NCBI GenBank assembly: GCA_036559965.1
Contig: DATBSD010000164.1
Span: forward strand, 1-17,382
DNA length: 17,382 nt
Direction: 5' to 3'
DNA from: CSP1-4 sp036559965
GTDB lineage: Bacteria > Chloroflexota > Limnocylindria > Limnocylindrales > CSP1-4
Each line of letters opens with the position of its first letter. Position 1 is the first letter of the stretch. The notes below the pieces were generated by a model, which was given only the letters and a program-made list of their open reading frames with translations, made no database searches and had not been told where the DNA came from. This document shows, piece by piece, positions 1-6,762 of the stretch. Both the position numbers and the translations under genes were made by a program.

Positions 1-732
1 GCTCAGCTCGCGCACCTCGCCGACGCTCATGCCGTCCAGGCGCAACGTGCCGATGCGTACTCGCACGAGGCGCGCCACCGGCGCCCCGACGGCCGCGAAC
101 ATCCGTCGCAGCTGCCGTCGCCAGCCCTGCGCGAGCGTGACGCGATACCAGATCAGCTGTTGCGGCCCGAGCGCCGTGGCCTCACGCAGCCGGGCGGCCT
201 CTGGGGCGGTCGCTGCGCGCAGCGCCTGGACCCGCGCCAGCCCCTCGTCGAGCGGCACGCCGGCCTCGAGCGCCGTCGCTTCCGAGGCCGTGAGCGGCCG
301 GGGCAGGCCGACGGCATACTCGCGCTCGACGCCGAAGCTCGGGTGACTGAGCCGATGGCCCCAGGCGCCGTCGTTCGTGAGCAGCAGGAGGCCCTCGGAG
401 TCGCGATCGAGCCGTCCGACCGGCACCAGACGCCCGGCTCGCTGACGGATGGCCGGTGGCACGAGCTCCAGGACGGTCGTCGTGGCATGCCGGTCGCGCA
501 CGGTCGAGGTCACCCCGACAGGCTTGTCCATGGCCAGGTAGACATGCTCCGACGGGCCGCCCACGACGCGACCGTCGACCGCCACCACGTGCTGCTCGAC
601 ATCGACCCGCTGGCCGACCACGGCGGTCGCGCCATCGACCGTCACGCGACCGGCCGCGACGAGCAGCTCGGCGGCCCGCCGCGACGCAACGCCGGCATCC
701 GCAAGGACCTTCTGCAATCGGACCTCAGGCAT
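1..732 (-). CDS. rluB: Pseudouridine synthase, RsuA/RluB family (3' end cut by window edge)
   Basis: This enzyme isomerises a specific uridine in ribosomal RNA to pseudouridine. 244 codons are visible, read from the ATG at 732 with no stop before the edge. Residues 1-55 form an S4 RNA-binding domain beginning MPEVRLQKVLADAGVASRRA. The catalytic domain follows, with KPVGVTST (70-77) and GRLDRDSEGLLLLTNDG (106-122), in which D109 is the expected catalytic aspartate. The C-terminal RRQLRRM segment lies at 205-211. Family members are about 230-290 residues, so only a short tail should be missing. Its start overlaps the scpB stop by 8 bp, so the two are probably translated together. The scpA-scpB-rluB order is common in bacteria. 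Whether it modifies 23S (RluB) or 16S (RsuA) rRNA cannot be decided from sequence; the scp linkage favours RluB. Confidence 0.93.
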   Translation of the reverse strand, partial: MPEVRLQKVLADAGVASRRAAELLVAAGRVTVDGATAVVGQRVDVEQHVVAVDGRVVGGPSEHVYLAMDKPVGVTSTVRDRHATTTVLELVPPAIRQRAGRLVPVGRLDRDSEGLLLLTNDGAWGHRLSHPSFGVEREYAVGLPRPLTASEATALEAGVPLDEGLARVQALRAATAPEAARLREATALGPQQLIWYRVTLAQGWRRQLRRMFAAVGAPVARLVRVRIGTLRLDGMSVGEVRELS

Positions 733-1381
733 CACCGGCGGCCGTCTCGTCGACGGCCAGGGCGAGCTGCTCTGCCGCCGGGTCGTCGCCCGGCGCGGTC
801 GTCTCGGCCAGGCGGCCGGCGGTCTCCGCATCGAGCGTCGGCAGGTCGTCGACGGACGTCAACCCGAAGCGCTCCAGGAACTCGAAGCTGGTCCCGAACA
901 GGATCGGGCGACCCGGCGCGTCTGCACGACCCTGCTCGGCGATGAGCCGCCGATGGAGCAGGCTGCGCATGACCGAATCGGAGTCGACGCCGCGGATGCG
1001 CTCGACGACGCCGCGGGTGACCGGCTGCCGGTAGGCAACGATGGCGAGCGTCTCGAGTGCCGCCTGCGACAGTCGCAGCCCGTCGGTGCCCGTGTATCGG
1101 GCGATGAGCGCACCGGCTTCGGGCGCCGTCGCGAGCTCGACCCGCTCGCCGACCGTCAGCAGGCGGATGCCGCGCTCCCGCAGCTCGACCTCGAGGTCGC
1201 CCAGGCGTGCGTCGACGGTCGCCTGGTCGACGCCCGCCAGGCTGGCGATCTCGCGCCGGGTGAGGGGCCGCTCGGCGACGAACAGCAGCGCCTCGAGCTC
1301 GGCCACGCTGAGCTCGGCTTCACCCGGACCCGGCGCCGTGCCCGCCAGGCGGTCGATGCTGGTCGCGTCAGCAGAGTCCAT
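725..1381 (-). CDS. scpB: Segregation and condensation protein B
   Basis: ScpB is the kleisin-associated subunit of the SMC-ScpA-ScpB condensin, which compacts and segregates replicated chromosomes. The protein is about 218 residues, normal for the family. It has the two winged-helix domains: the first around VAELEALLFVAERPLTRREI, the second around LSQAALETLAIVAYRQPVTR with the family signature LAIVAYRQPVTR. GRPILFGTSFEFLERFGL precedes an acidic, alanine-rich tail. The frame stays open far upstream to 2710, but that part is shadow of scpA. I choose the ATG at 1381 because a GAGG at 1388-1391 sits six bases before it; the in-frame ATG at 1387 abuts that site directly. The scpA stop is 23 bases upstream of this start. 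Confidence 0.93.
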   Translation of the reverse strand: MDSADATSIDRLAGTAPGPGEAELSVAELEALLFVAERPLTRREIASLAGVDQATVDARLGDLEVELRERGIRLLTVGERVELATAPEAGALIARYTGTDGLRLSQAALETLAIVAYRQPVTRGVVERIRGVDSDSVMRSLLHRRLIAEQGRADAPGRPILFGTSFEFLERFGLTSVDDLPTLDAETAGRLAETTAPGDDPAAEQLALAVDETAAGDA

Positions 1382-1387
1382 CGGCAT

Positions 1388-1391
1388 CCTC
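1388..1391 (-). promoter_or_regulatory. Ribosome binding site deciding the scpB start
   Basis: GAGG on the minus strand is followed by ATGCCG and then ATG. Spacing is six bases to the ATG at 1381 and zero to the ATG at 1387, which favours 1381 as the start of scpB. Confidence 0.5.
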
Positions 1392-1404
1392 GGCGATCGT
1401 CCGC

Positions 1405-2298
1405 TCAGTCGAAATCGGCCAGGGACTCGTCGATCGGGGCATCGTCCCCGGCCGGCGATGCCGAGCGCTCGGCGGGCGTGGTCGCCCGGCACACGATGGG
1501 GCCCCACGGCGCCGCCTGCTCGGCGACGACCTCGCGGCGTTTGACCAGCTCGAGCAGGGCCAGGAACGTGATGGCCATGACGACCCGGTCGCGGACATCG
1601 CCGAGCAGCTCCTGGAGCACGATCGAGGGAGCGCCGATCAAGGCCGCCCGGATGGCCTCGGCCCGGTCCGCCAGGGTGATCGAGCGAGGCACGATCTCGG
1701 GCGGCGGTGGTGGTGGTGGCACGAGCGCGACGGACGCGGCGAGCGCGACGACGAGCAGCTGTGGGTCGAGCGGGGGGACATCGGCCGGGCGCGCGCCCGC
1801 CTGCCCGGCTGCCGCGGCGGCAGCGGCCTCGCGATGGCGCAGCTGGAGATCGACAGCGAGTCGCTCGCCGAGCGCGATGCCCGCATCGCGGTAGGCGCGA
1901 TAGAGGATGAGTCGCTGCCGCAGGGCCTCCTCGGGGTCGATCTCGTCGACCGGTGCACCGCTCGGCGGCGCCGGAGGGCGGGGCAGCATGGCTCGGGATT
2001 TGAAGAGGATGAGCTGCGCCGCGACGGCCACGAACGCACTGACGTGCGGCAGCCGTTCGCCGGGCAACCGTGCGAGCGCCTCGAGGTAGGCGCCGGCGAG
2101 GTCGCCCAGGCGCACCGCGAGGATGTCGAGCTGACGCTGCTCGATGAGCGCCAGCAGCAGCCCGAGCGGTCCATCGAAGCTGTCGAGGTGGACCTGGGTC
2201 GCCGATTCGGGTCGTCGGTCGAACGTGAAGCTGATCGCGGCTGGGACGCGCGGCTCGGTGGCGACCGGGTCCATGACCGCGACCGGCGCCCGAGCCAT
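1405..2298 (-). CDS. scpA: Segregation and condensation protein A (kleisin)
   Basis: ScpA is the kleisin that bridges the SMC head domains and binds ScpB in the bacterial condensin. The 297-residue protein has the N-terminal signature VHLDSFDGPLGLLLALIEQR (37-56), then LDILAVRLGDLAGAYLEAL and a helix ending in FKSRAMLPRPP (99-109). The C-terminal winged helix is around MAITFLALLELVKRREVV (241-258). It is longer than the usual 240-270 residues because of an N-terminal extension of about 35 residues and a long alanine/proline-rich linker. That linker carries seven consecutive prolines (194-200), which should need EF-P to translate. The ATG shares one base with the upstream stop (TGATG), and a GAGG lies at 2306-2309, seven bases ahead. 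scpB follows. Confidence 0.95.
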   Translation of the reverse strand: MARAPVAVMDPVATEPRVPAAISFTFDRRPESATQVHLDSFDGPLGLLLALIEQRQLDILAVRLGDLAGAYLEALARLPGERLPHVSAFVAVAAQLILFKSRAMLPRPPAPPSGAPVDEIDPEEALRQRLILYRAYRDAGIALGERLAVDLQLRHREAAAAAAAGQAGARPADVPPLDPQLLVVALAASVALVPPPPPPPEIVPRSITLADRAEAIRAALIGAPSIVLQELLGDVRDRVVMAITFLALLELVKRREVVAEQAAPWGPIVCRATTPAERSASPAGDDAPIDESLADFD

Positions 2299-2795
2299 CA
2301 GCTCGCCTCGTCGGCCAGCCGGAGCGCCTCGCCGGCGATCGGGTCGGCCGGCTCGGCCTGATGGCGGATGAGGTCGGCGGTGCGCTCTGTGCAGCCGGCG
2401 GCGAGCGCCAGCTCGGCACTCCGCTGGGCGTGATCGCGCAGGCGCACGAAGGCCGCCGCGAAGCCCGGCAGCAGGGTGAGCGGGCGTTCGATGCGCGGGC
2501 CGTAGTGCTCGCCGAGCGACCAGCCGACGCGCGGCCAGAGCCCCACCGTGGGGCCCTTCGACGCGTCGTGGAGCAGGCCGGCGCGGAGCAGCTCGTCGTC
2601 AGCCCCGAAGCCCGCCGAGCGGAGAGCCGCCACGACGTCGAGCCCATGGCGCTGATCGGCGCGATGCATGGCATCGAAGAGCGCCAGCTGCGCTGGCAAG
2701 AGCCAACCATCCAGGCTGGCTCGATCTGCGGCCGTGACGCGGCCCAGGACGTGGCGCCAGAACTGGCGGTTCTTGCCCAGCCACCAGCCCGTCAT
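2298..2795 (-). CDS. HD-domain protein, probable metal-dependent phosphohydrolase
   Basis: The 165-residue protein begins MTGWWLGKNRQFWRHVLGRV. It shows an HD-superfamily core: RHGLDVVAAL with H50, LLRAGLLHDASKG with the metal-binding H76-D77 pair, and VRLRDHAQRSAELALAAG with D121 as the likely fourth ligand. HD proteins hydrolyse phosphate esters, nucleotides or cyclic nucleotides, but the substrate here is not identifiable. No signal peptide or membrane segment is seen. The open frame extends upstream to 3056, but that part is shadow of the M50 gene. The ATG at 2795 shares one base with the preceding stop (TGATG), and it shares one base in turn with scpA downstream. No clear Shine-Dalgarno is visible, so it probably depends on coupled translation. 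The call is firm at superfamily level only. Confidence 0.82.
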   Translation of the reverse strand: MTGWWLGKNRQFWRHVLGRVTAADRASLDGWLLPAQLALFDAMHRADQRHGLDVVAALRSAGFGADDELLRAGLLHDASKGPTVGLWPRVGWSLGEHYGPRIERPLTLLPGFAAAFVRLRDHAQRSAELALAAGCTERTADLIRHQAEPADPIAGEALRLADEAS

Positions 2796-3487
2796 CAGGT
2801 CGAGAAGCCCGTCAGCAGGCTGAAGAGGAAGCCGGCGATGCTGCCCAGGACGAGGCTGATGGGCCCGCCGCCGGGCAAGATGAAGCCGATGGCGATGAGG
2901 CCGATGAGGATCATCGGGCCGTAGCGCTCGAGCTGGGCGAGCTGGAAGCGGTACTGATACGCCTGGTACGGGCTGAGGAAGCCCTTGACCACCGCCCAGC
3001 CGTCGAGCGGCGGGAGCGGGATGAGGTTGAAGCAGAAGAGCAGGACGTTGATCCACACGAACGCGACCAGCACGTCGTAGCCCATCACGAGCACCTGGTT
3101 CGCGAGGATGACCGACTGGAAATCGCCCGACAGGCTGATCGCCCGCACCACGAACGCGCCGGCCGTGGCCATGACGAGGTTCGACACCGGCCCGGCAGCC
3201 GCCACCAACGCCTCGCCGCGGTGGCCGCCCTGGAGGTTCGACGGGTTGACGGGCGTCGGCTTGGCCCAGCCCAATGGGATCGCCGCCACAGCCGCGCTAA
3301 CGAGCAGGAGGATGCCGCCCGTCGGGTCGAAGTGCCGGCGCGGGTCGAGGCTGATGCGGCCCATGAAGCGGGCGGTCGCATCGCCCAGTCGATTGGCCGT
3401 CCAGGCGTGGCTGAACTCGTGGATCGGGAAACCGACGAGCAGGATGATGATGGCCGCGATGAGCGCGGCGACGTTCTGTTCGTTCAC
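2795..3487 (-). CDS. Site-2-protease-like M50 family metallopeptidase
   Basis: This is an intramembrane zinc protease of the compact S2P type. The 230-residue protein has a first hydrophobic segment that runs into the zinc motif HEFSH (23-27), with E24 the catalytic glutamate. The second metal-ligand motif is NLIPLPPLDG (154-163), with D162 the expected ligand. Further hydrophobic segments lie near 60-75, 100-118, 132-155 and 191-225. No PDZ or CBS domain is present, so this is the short FtsA-independent-looking housekeeping form rather than an RseP/RasP type. The start is GTG at 3487, six bases after the upstream stop, and the AGG formed at that stop may act as ribosome binding site. Natural substrates of such short homologues are mostly unknown. 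Its neighbours are a PH-SHOCT membrane protein and an HD protein. Confidence 0.92.
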   Translation of the reverse strand: MNEQNVAALIAAIIILLVGFPIHEFSHAWTANRLGDATARFMGRISLDPRRHFDPTGGILLLVSAAVAAIPLGWAKPTPVNPSNLQGGHRGEALVAAAGPVSNLVMATAGAFVVRAISLSGDFQSVILANQVLVMGYDVLVAFVWINVLLFCFNLIPLPPLDGWAVVKGFLSPYQAYQYRFQLAQLERYGPMILIGLIAIGFILPGGGPISLVLGSIAGFLFSLLTGFST

Positions 3488-3493
3488 GCCTGC

Positions 3494-4204
3494 CTACAAG
3501 CGCCCCAGCAGCTCGGCCTTCTTCGCCTCGTACTCCTCGGCCGTGATCGCGCCACGGTCGCGCAGGTCGGAGAGCTGGGCGAGCGTGCGGGTGATGGTCT
3601 CGGCATCGTCCGCGTCGTCCTGGGCGGGCGGCGGCGCGCTTGGCGCGGCAGCGGTGGGCGTCGGTTCGGTCCGCACCGGCGGCGTCGGCGTCACGCCGCC
3701 GATCTCGAGGTCGAGCGCGTGCTTGCGGTTGAGCATCTCGACCTTGAAGCCGGCCGCGCCGGCCAGCATCCGGTAGCGGTCGATGGCCGAGTCGGCGGCG
3801 GTCAGGATGTCGAGATCGCCGTAGCCCAGGATCCGAGCGATGATCCCCTGGCGCAGGACGGCGTCGTTGATCTTCTCCAGCGAGCTGTCGGCGGCATGCT
3901 TGTTGAAGACGCCCTCGACTTTCATGATCCGCCGATTCGTGACCATGTAGTCCTGTGCCCACCAGCGCCAGGCGTGCAGGAAGAAGAGGATGAGCCCGAC
4001 CACGAGCGCGGCCAGGGCGATCCAGGCGAGCACGTCGCGCGCCCCGCCGTCGAGCGCGAAGACGGAGATGACGACGATCGCGGCGATGGCCACGAGCCAC
4101 GACAGCAACGCCCAGCGCGCTCTCGAGATGAGCGCGAGCCAGTGCTGTCGGGAGCGGCGGACCACGATCTCGCCGTCGGCCAGCAGGGTGTCGGCGTAGC
4201 GCAT
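3494..4204 (-). CDS. Membrane PH-domain protein with C-terminal SHOCT motif
   Basis: The 236-residue protein starts MRYADTLLADGEIVVRRSRQ. Two membrane segments (about 31-51 and 58-79) are followed by a bacterial PH-like (DUF304/bPH_2 type) domain, with DYMVTNRRIMKVEGVFNKH at 85-103 and ILGYGDLDILTAA at 125-137. A proline/threonine/alanine-rich linker (171-200) leads to a SHOCT motif at 208-236, LSDLRDRGAITAEEYEAKKA. SHOCT motifs are short helical tails thought to mediate oligomerisation or interaction. bPH_2 membrane proteins are of poorly known function, often linked to envelope biology. The frame is open up to 5302, but that part shadows xerD. The ATG at 4204 is chosen because a strong GAGGAG lies nine bases ahead and homology begins there. 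Confidence 0.85.
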   Translation of the reverse strand: MRYADTLLADGEIVVRRSRQHWLALISRARWALLSWLVAIAAIVVISVFALDGGARDVLAWIALAALVVGLILFFLHAWRWWAQDYMVTNRRIMKVEGVFNKHAADSSLEKINDAVLRQGIIARILGYGDLDILTAADSAIDRYRMLAGAAGFKVEMLNRKHALDLEIGGVTPTPPVRTEPTPTAAAPSAPPPAQDDADDAETITRTLAQLSDLRDRGAITAEEYEAKKAELLGRL

Positions 4205-4213
4205 TGCGTCGAG

Positions 4214-4219
4214 CTCCTC
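4214..4219 (-). promoter_or_regulatory. Ribosome binding site of the PH-SHOCT gene
   Basis: GAGGAG on the minus strand, nine bases before the ATG at 4204 and within the 20-base gap after the xerD stop. It fixes the start of a reading frame that is otherwise open about 1.1 kb further upstream. Confidence 0.6.
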
Positions 4220-4224
4220 GCCGG

Positions 4225-5175
4225 TCAGGCGCGCGGGTGGGCCCGCGCGTAGACCTGTCTGATCCGTTCGCCAGTCAGGTGGGTGTACAGCTGCGTGGTC
4301 GTAATACTCGCATGCCCGAGCAGTTCCTGGACGACGCGCAGGTCGGCGCCGCCCTCGAGCAGATGGGTCGCGAACGAGTGGCGGAGGGTGTGTGGCGTGA
4401 CGTGCGTCGGCAGGTTCGCCGAGGTGGCCGCGGACTGCACGGTGCGCCAGGCGTCCATGCGCCCGAGCCGGCGACCGCGCGCCGAGACGAAGAGCGGCCC
4501 GCCACGCGCCAGGCCGCTGTCCTGGCCGCCGATCCGGCCTGGTCGGACCTCTTCGATGTAGCGCACCAGGGCGTCCAGCGCGACATCGCCGACCGGCACC
4601 ATCCGCTCGCGATCGCCCTTGCCGATGACGCGCACGAAGCCACCGTCGAGCGACAGATCCTGACGGTCGAGTCGGAGCGCCTCGGAGATGCGCAGGCCGG
4701 CCGCGTAGAGCAGCTCGAGCAGGGCGCGATCGCGGATGCCACGCGCCGAGTCGGCCGCCGGCGCCGCGAGCAGCGCCTCGACCTCGTCCACGGCCAGCGT
4801 GTCCGGCAGGCGACGCGACGGTCGCGGCAGATCGAGCAGACCGGCGATGTCCCTGCCGATGAGCTCCTCCGCGAAGGCGAAGCGGTAGAAGGCCCTGATG
4901 GCGGCGGCCTTGCGACGATGGGACGACGGCCGTAGCGGACGCGGGGGACGGGCGAGCGAGGCGAGGTACGAACGGGCCGGTTCCGGGCTCCGCGTCCATG
5001 CCCCGATGCCCGGGGCTCGCGTCGCGTACTGACGCAGGTCGGTCGCATAGGCGGCGAGGGTCAGTCGGGCCAGCCCGCGTTCGACACGCAGGTGTTCGAG
5101 GTAGGTCGTGATGGCCGCCACGAGCTCGGCCGGCGGCGAGACCGCGGCCGGATCGGCATCGGACTGCCGCGTCAT
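4225..5175 (-). CDS. xerD: Tyrosine recombinase XerD/XerC
   Basis: This site-specific recombinase resolves chromosome dimers at dif in complex with a partner Xer protein. The 316-residue protein has an N-terminal SAM-like core-binding domain (about 15-110, ITTYLEHLRVERGLARLTLA). The catalytic domain carries the full active-site set: R162 (LRISE), K186 (IGKGDRER), H262 and R265 (PHTLRHSFATHLLEGGADLR), H288 and nucleophile Y297 (LLGHASITTTQLYTH). The ATG at 5175 overlaps the nadK stop by four bases (ATGA). It has core rather than mobile context: no attachment sites, integrase partners or composition shift are visible. XerC and XerD are hard to separate without alignment, and a single-Xer system is also possible. 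About 18 residues longer than E. coli XerD. Confidence 0.92.
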   Translation of the reverse strand: MTRQSDADPAAVSPPAELVAAITTYLEHLRVERGLARLTLAAYATDLRQYATRAPGIGAWTRSPEPARSYLASLARPPRPLRPSSHRRKAAAIRAFYRFAFAEELIGRDIAGLLDLPRPSRRLPDTLAVDEVEALLAAPAADSARGIRDRALLELLYAAGLRISEALRLDRQDLSLDGGFVRVIGKGDRERMVPVGDVALDALVRYIEEVRPGRIGGQDSGLARGGPLFVSARGRRLGRMDAWRTVQSAATSANLPTHVTPHTLRHSFATHLLEGGADLRVVQELLGHASITTTQLYTHLTGERIRQVYARAHPRA

Positions 5176-6011
5176 GGTGGCAGCAGCTCGACCTTGCGGC
5201 GGAGCAGGTCCCAGAACGGCGGCGCGCCACGTGGCTCGATGAACCGGACGGGCTGCTCGCGGGCGCGCACGGCGACGGAGTCGCCGACCGCGAGGGCGAC
5301 ATCCTCGCGGCCGTCCATGCTCATGAGCACGTCGTGCGCCGCCTCGACGCGCACGGTGACGACGTGGCGCGGGCTGACGACGATCGAGCGGATCCCCGCG
5401 AGGTAGGCCGCGATGGGCGTGACCACGAGGTTGCGGCTCGTCGGGTCGAGGATCGGGCCGCCGGCGCTGAACGAGTAGCCGGTCGAGCCGGTCGGTGTCG
5501 CCACGACCAGGCCGTCGGCGATGTACGTCGCGAGGTGCGAATCGTCGATCATGACCTCGAGGCGAACGACCCGGGCCTGCGAGCCGCGCACGACCGCCGC
5601 CTCGTTGAGGCAGACATAAGGTCGCTCGTTCGTCGGGCGCCCGCCGGCCAGGATGCGGGCTTCGACGAGCATCCGCGGCTCGAGCTCGTAGTCCCCCTCG
5701 GCGAGCATCGCCAGGACCGCCTCGAGCTGCACCGCCTCGGCCTTCGAGAGGAAGCCGATCTTGCCCGAGTTGATGCCCAGGATGGGCACGTCGACCTCGG
5801 CCACCGATCGCACGGCGCGCAGGAACGTGCCATCGCCGCCGAGCACGACGAGCGCGTCGCTCGAGGTCAGCTCGGCGACGAGGCGATCGGTCGCGTTGGC
5901 TTCGGCCGCCCAGGCGTCGACGCCCCGGACCGCGCACCATCCGAGCGCCTGCTCGCGCAGGGCGACCGCCGACTCGCTCGTCGGGTTGACGGCGAATCCG
6001 AGCCGGGTCAC
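5172..6011 (-). CDS. nadK: NAD kinase
   Basis: It phosphorylates NAD to NADP in the cytoplasm, supplying reducing power for biosynthesis, including the isoprenoid route that dxs begins. The 279-residue protein is of usual length. It has the GGDGT motif (58-62), ILGINSGKIGFLS (77-89), the nucleotide-binding NE pair (136-137, in CLNEAAV) and the glycine-rich ADGLVVATPTGSTGYSFSAG (165-184). The start is GTG at 6011, overlapping the tlyA stop by four bases (GTGA). No strong Shine-Dalgarno is seen, so coupled translation is likely. tlyA-nadK adjacency is frequent, often followed by recN; here xerD follows instead. Confidence 0.96.
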   Translation of the reverse strand: MTRLGFAVNPTSESAVALREQALGWCAVRGVDAWAAEANATDRLVAELTSSDALVVLGGDGTFLRAVRSVAEVDVPILGINSGKIGFLSKAEAVQLEAVLAMLAEGDYELEPRMLVEARILAGGRPTNERPYVCLNEAAVVRGSQARVVRLEVMIDDSHLATYIADGLVVATPTGSTGYSFSAGGPILDPTSRNLVVTPIAAYLAGIRSIVVSPRHVVTVRVEAAHDVLMSMDGREDVALAVGDSVAVRAREQPVRFIEPRGAPPFWDLLRRKVELLPP

Positions 6012-6757
6012 GAAGACCGGACCAGGTGGAGGAAGAACTCCCGATTGCCCGATGGACCACGAAGCACCGACTCGGCCTCGCCGCGGACCTCGAGGCCGAG
6101 CGCGATCGCGGTCGCCCGGACGCGCTCGACCGCCCGGGCCTGGACCTCGGCGTCGCGCACGACGCCCTTGGGCACCTCGCGCGGCTGCGACTCGAACTGC
6201 GGCTTGACGAGGCTGACGATCGTCCCGCCGGGTCGGACGTGATGGGCGATGCCGCCCAGCAGGCGGGTCACGGAGATGAACGAGACATCAACGACGGCGA
6301 TGTCGACGCGCTCTCCGATGGTGATCGCCTGTGGGTCGTCCGGGTCCAGGCGACGAGCGTGGGTGCGCTCCATCGAGACGACCCGAGGGTCGGCCCGGAG
6401 CGACTCGGCGAGTTGTCCGCGACCCACGTCGAGAGCATAGACGCGGCTTGCGCCGCGCTGCAACAGACAGTCGGTGAAACCACCGGTCGAGGCACCCACG
6501 TCGAGCCCGACCAAGCCGGCGACGACGATGCCGAAGGCGTCGAGCGCACCGGCCAGCTTCTCGCCGCCACGGGAGACGAAGGCAGCCGCAGCGATGAGCG
6601 TGATGGACGTCTCCGGCGGCACCAGGTCGCCCGGCTTGCGATCGATGCGAGCGGCATCACCGTCGCCGACACGCACGCGACCGCCGAGCAGGAGTGCCTG
6701 GGCCTGCGAACGGGTCGCCGCCAGGCCGCGCTCGAGCACGAGCTGGTCGAGCCGCAC
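6008..6757 (-). CDS. tlyA: TlyA-family rRNA (cytidine-2'-O)-methyltransferase
   Basis: TlyA-type enzymes 2'-O-methylate cytidines in 16S and, in some species, 23S rRNA; in mycobacteria loss gives capreomycin resistance. The 249-residue protein has an N-terminal S4 domain (1-60, MRLDQLVLERGLAATRSQAQ) and then a Rossmann methyltransferase of the FtsJ type. The SAM-binding LDVGASTGGFTDCLLQRGA is at 85-103. The expected K-D-K-E tetrad is visible as K67 (SRGGEKL), D157 (VVDVSF), K185 (LVKPQFE) and E240 (NREFFLHL). The start is GTG at 6757, five bases after the dxs stop. Annotated haemolysin activity of this family is generally considered doubtful. Clustering with dxs is typical. Confidence 0.94.
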   Translation of the reverse strand: MRLDQLVLERGLAATRSQAQALLLGGRVRVGDGDAARIDRKPGDLVPPETSITLIAAAAFVSRGGEKLAGALDAFGIVVAGLVGLDVGASTGGFTDCLLQRGASRVYALDVGRGQLAESLRADPRVVSMERTHARRLDPDDPQAITIGERVDIAVVDVSFISVTRLLGGIAHHVRPGGTIVSLVKPQFESQPREVPKGVVRDAEVQARAVERVRATAIALGLEVRGEAESVLRGPSGNREFFLHLVRSS

Positions 6758-6762
6758 ACGGG

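Noticed and set aside
1699..1722. GGT/GGC tandem repeat as a regulatory or CRISPR-like repeat
   Set aside because: It is the proline-codon run inside scpA and has no spacer structure.
1388..2710. Upstream extension of the scpB reading frame to about 660 residues
   Set aside because: The extra part is a different frame of scpA and the HD gene, with Arg/Pro/Ser-rich shadow composition. ScpB homology begins near 1381.
4225..5175. Integrase of a mobile element
   Set aside because: The tyrosine recombinase has XerC/D length and motifs, sits in an overlapping housekeeping series and has no flanking repeats or cargo.
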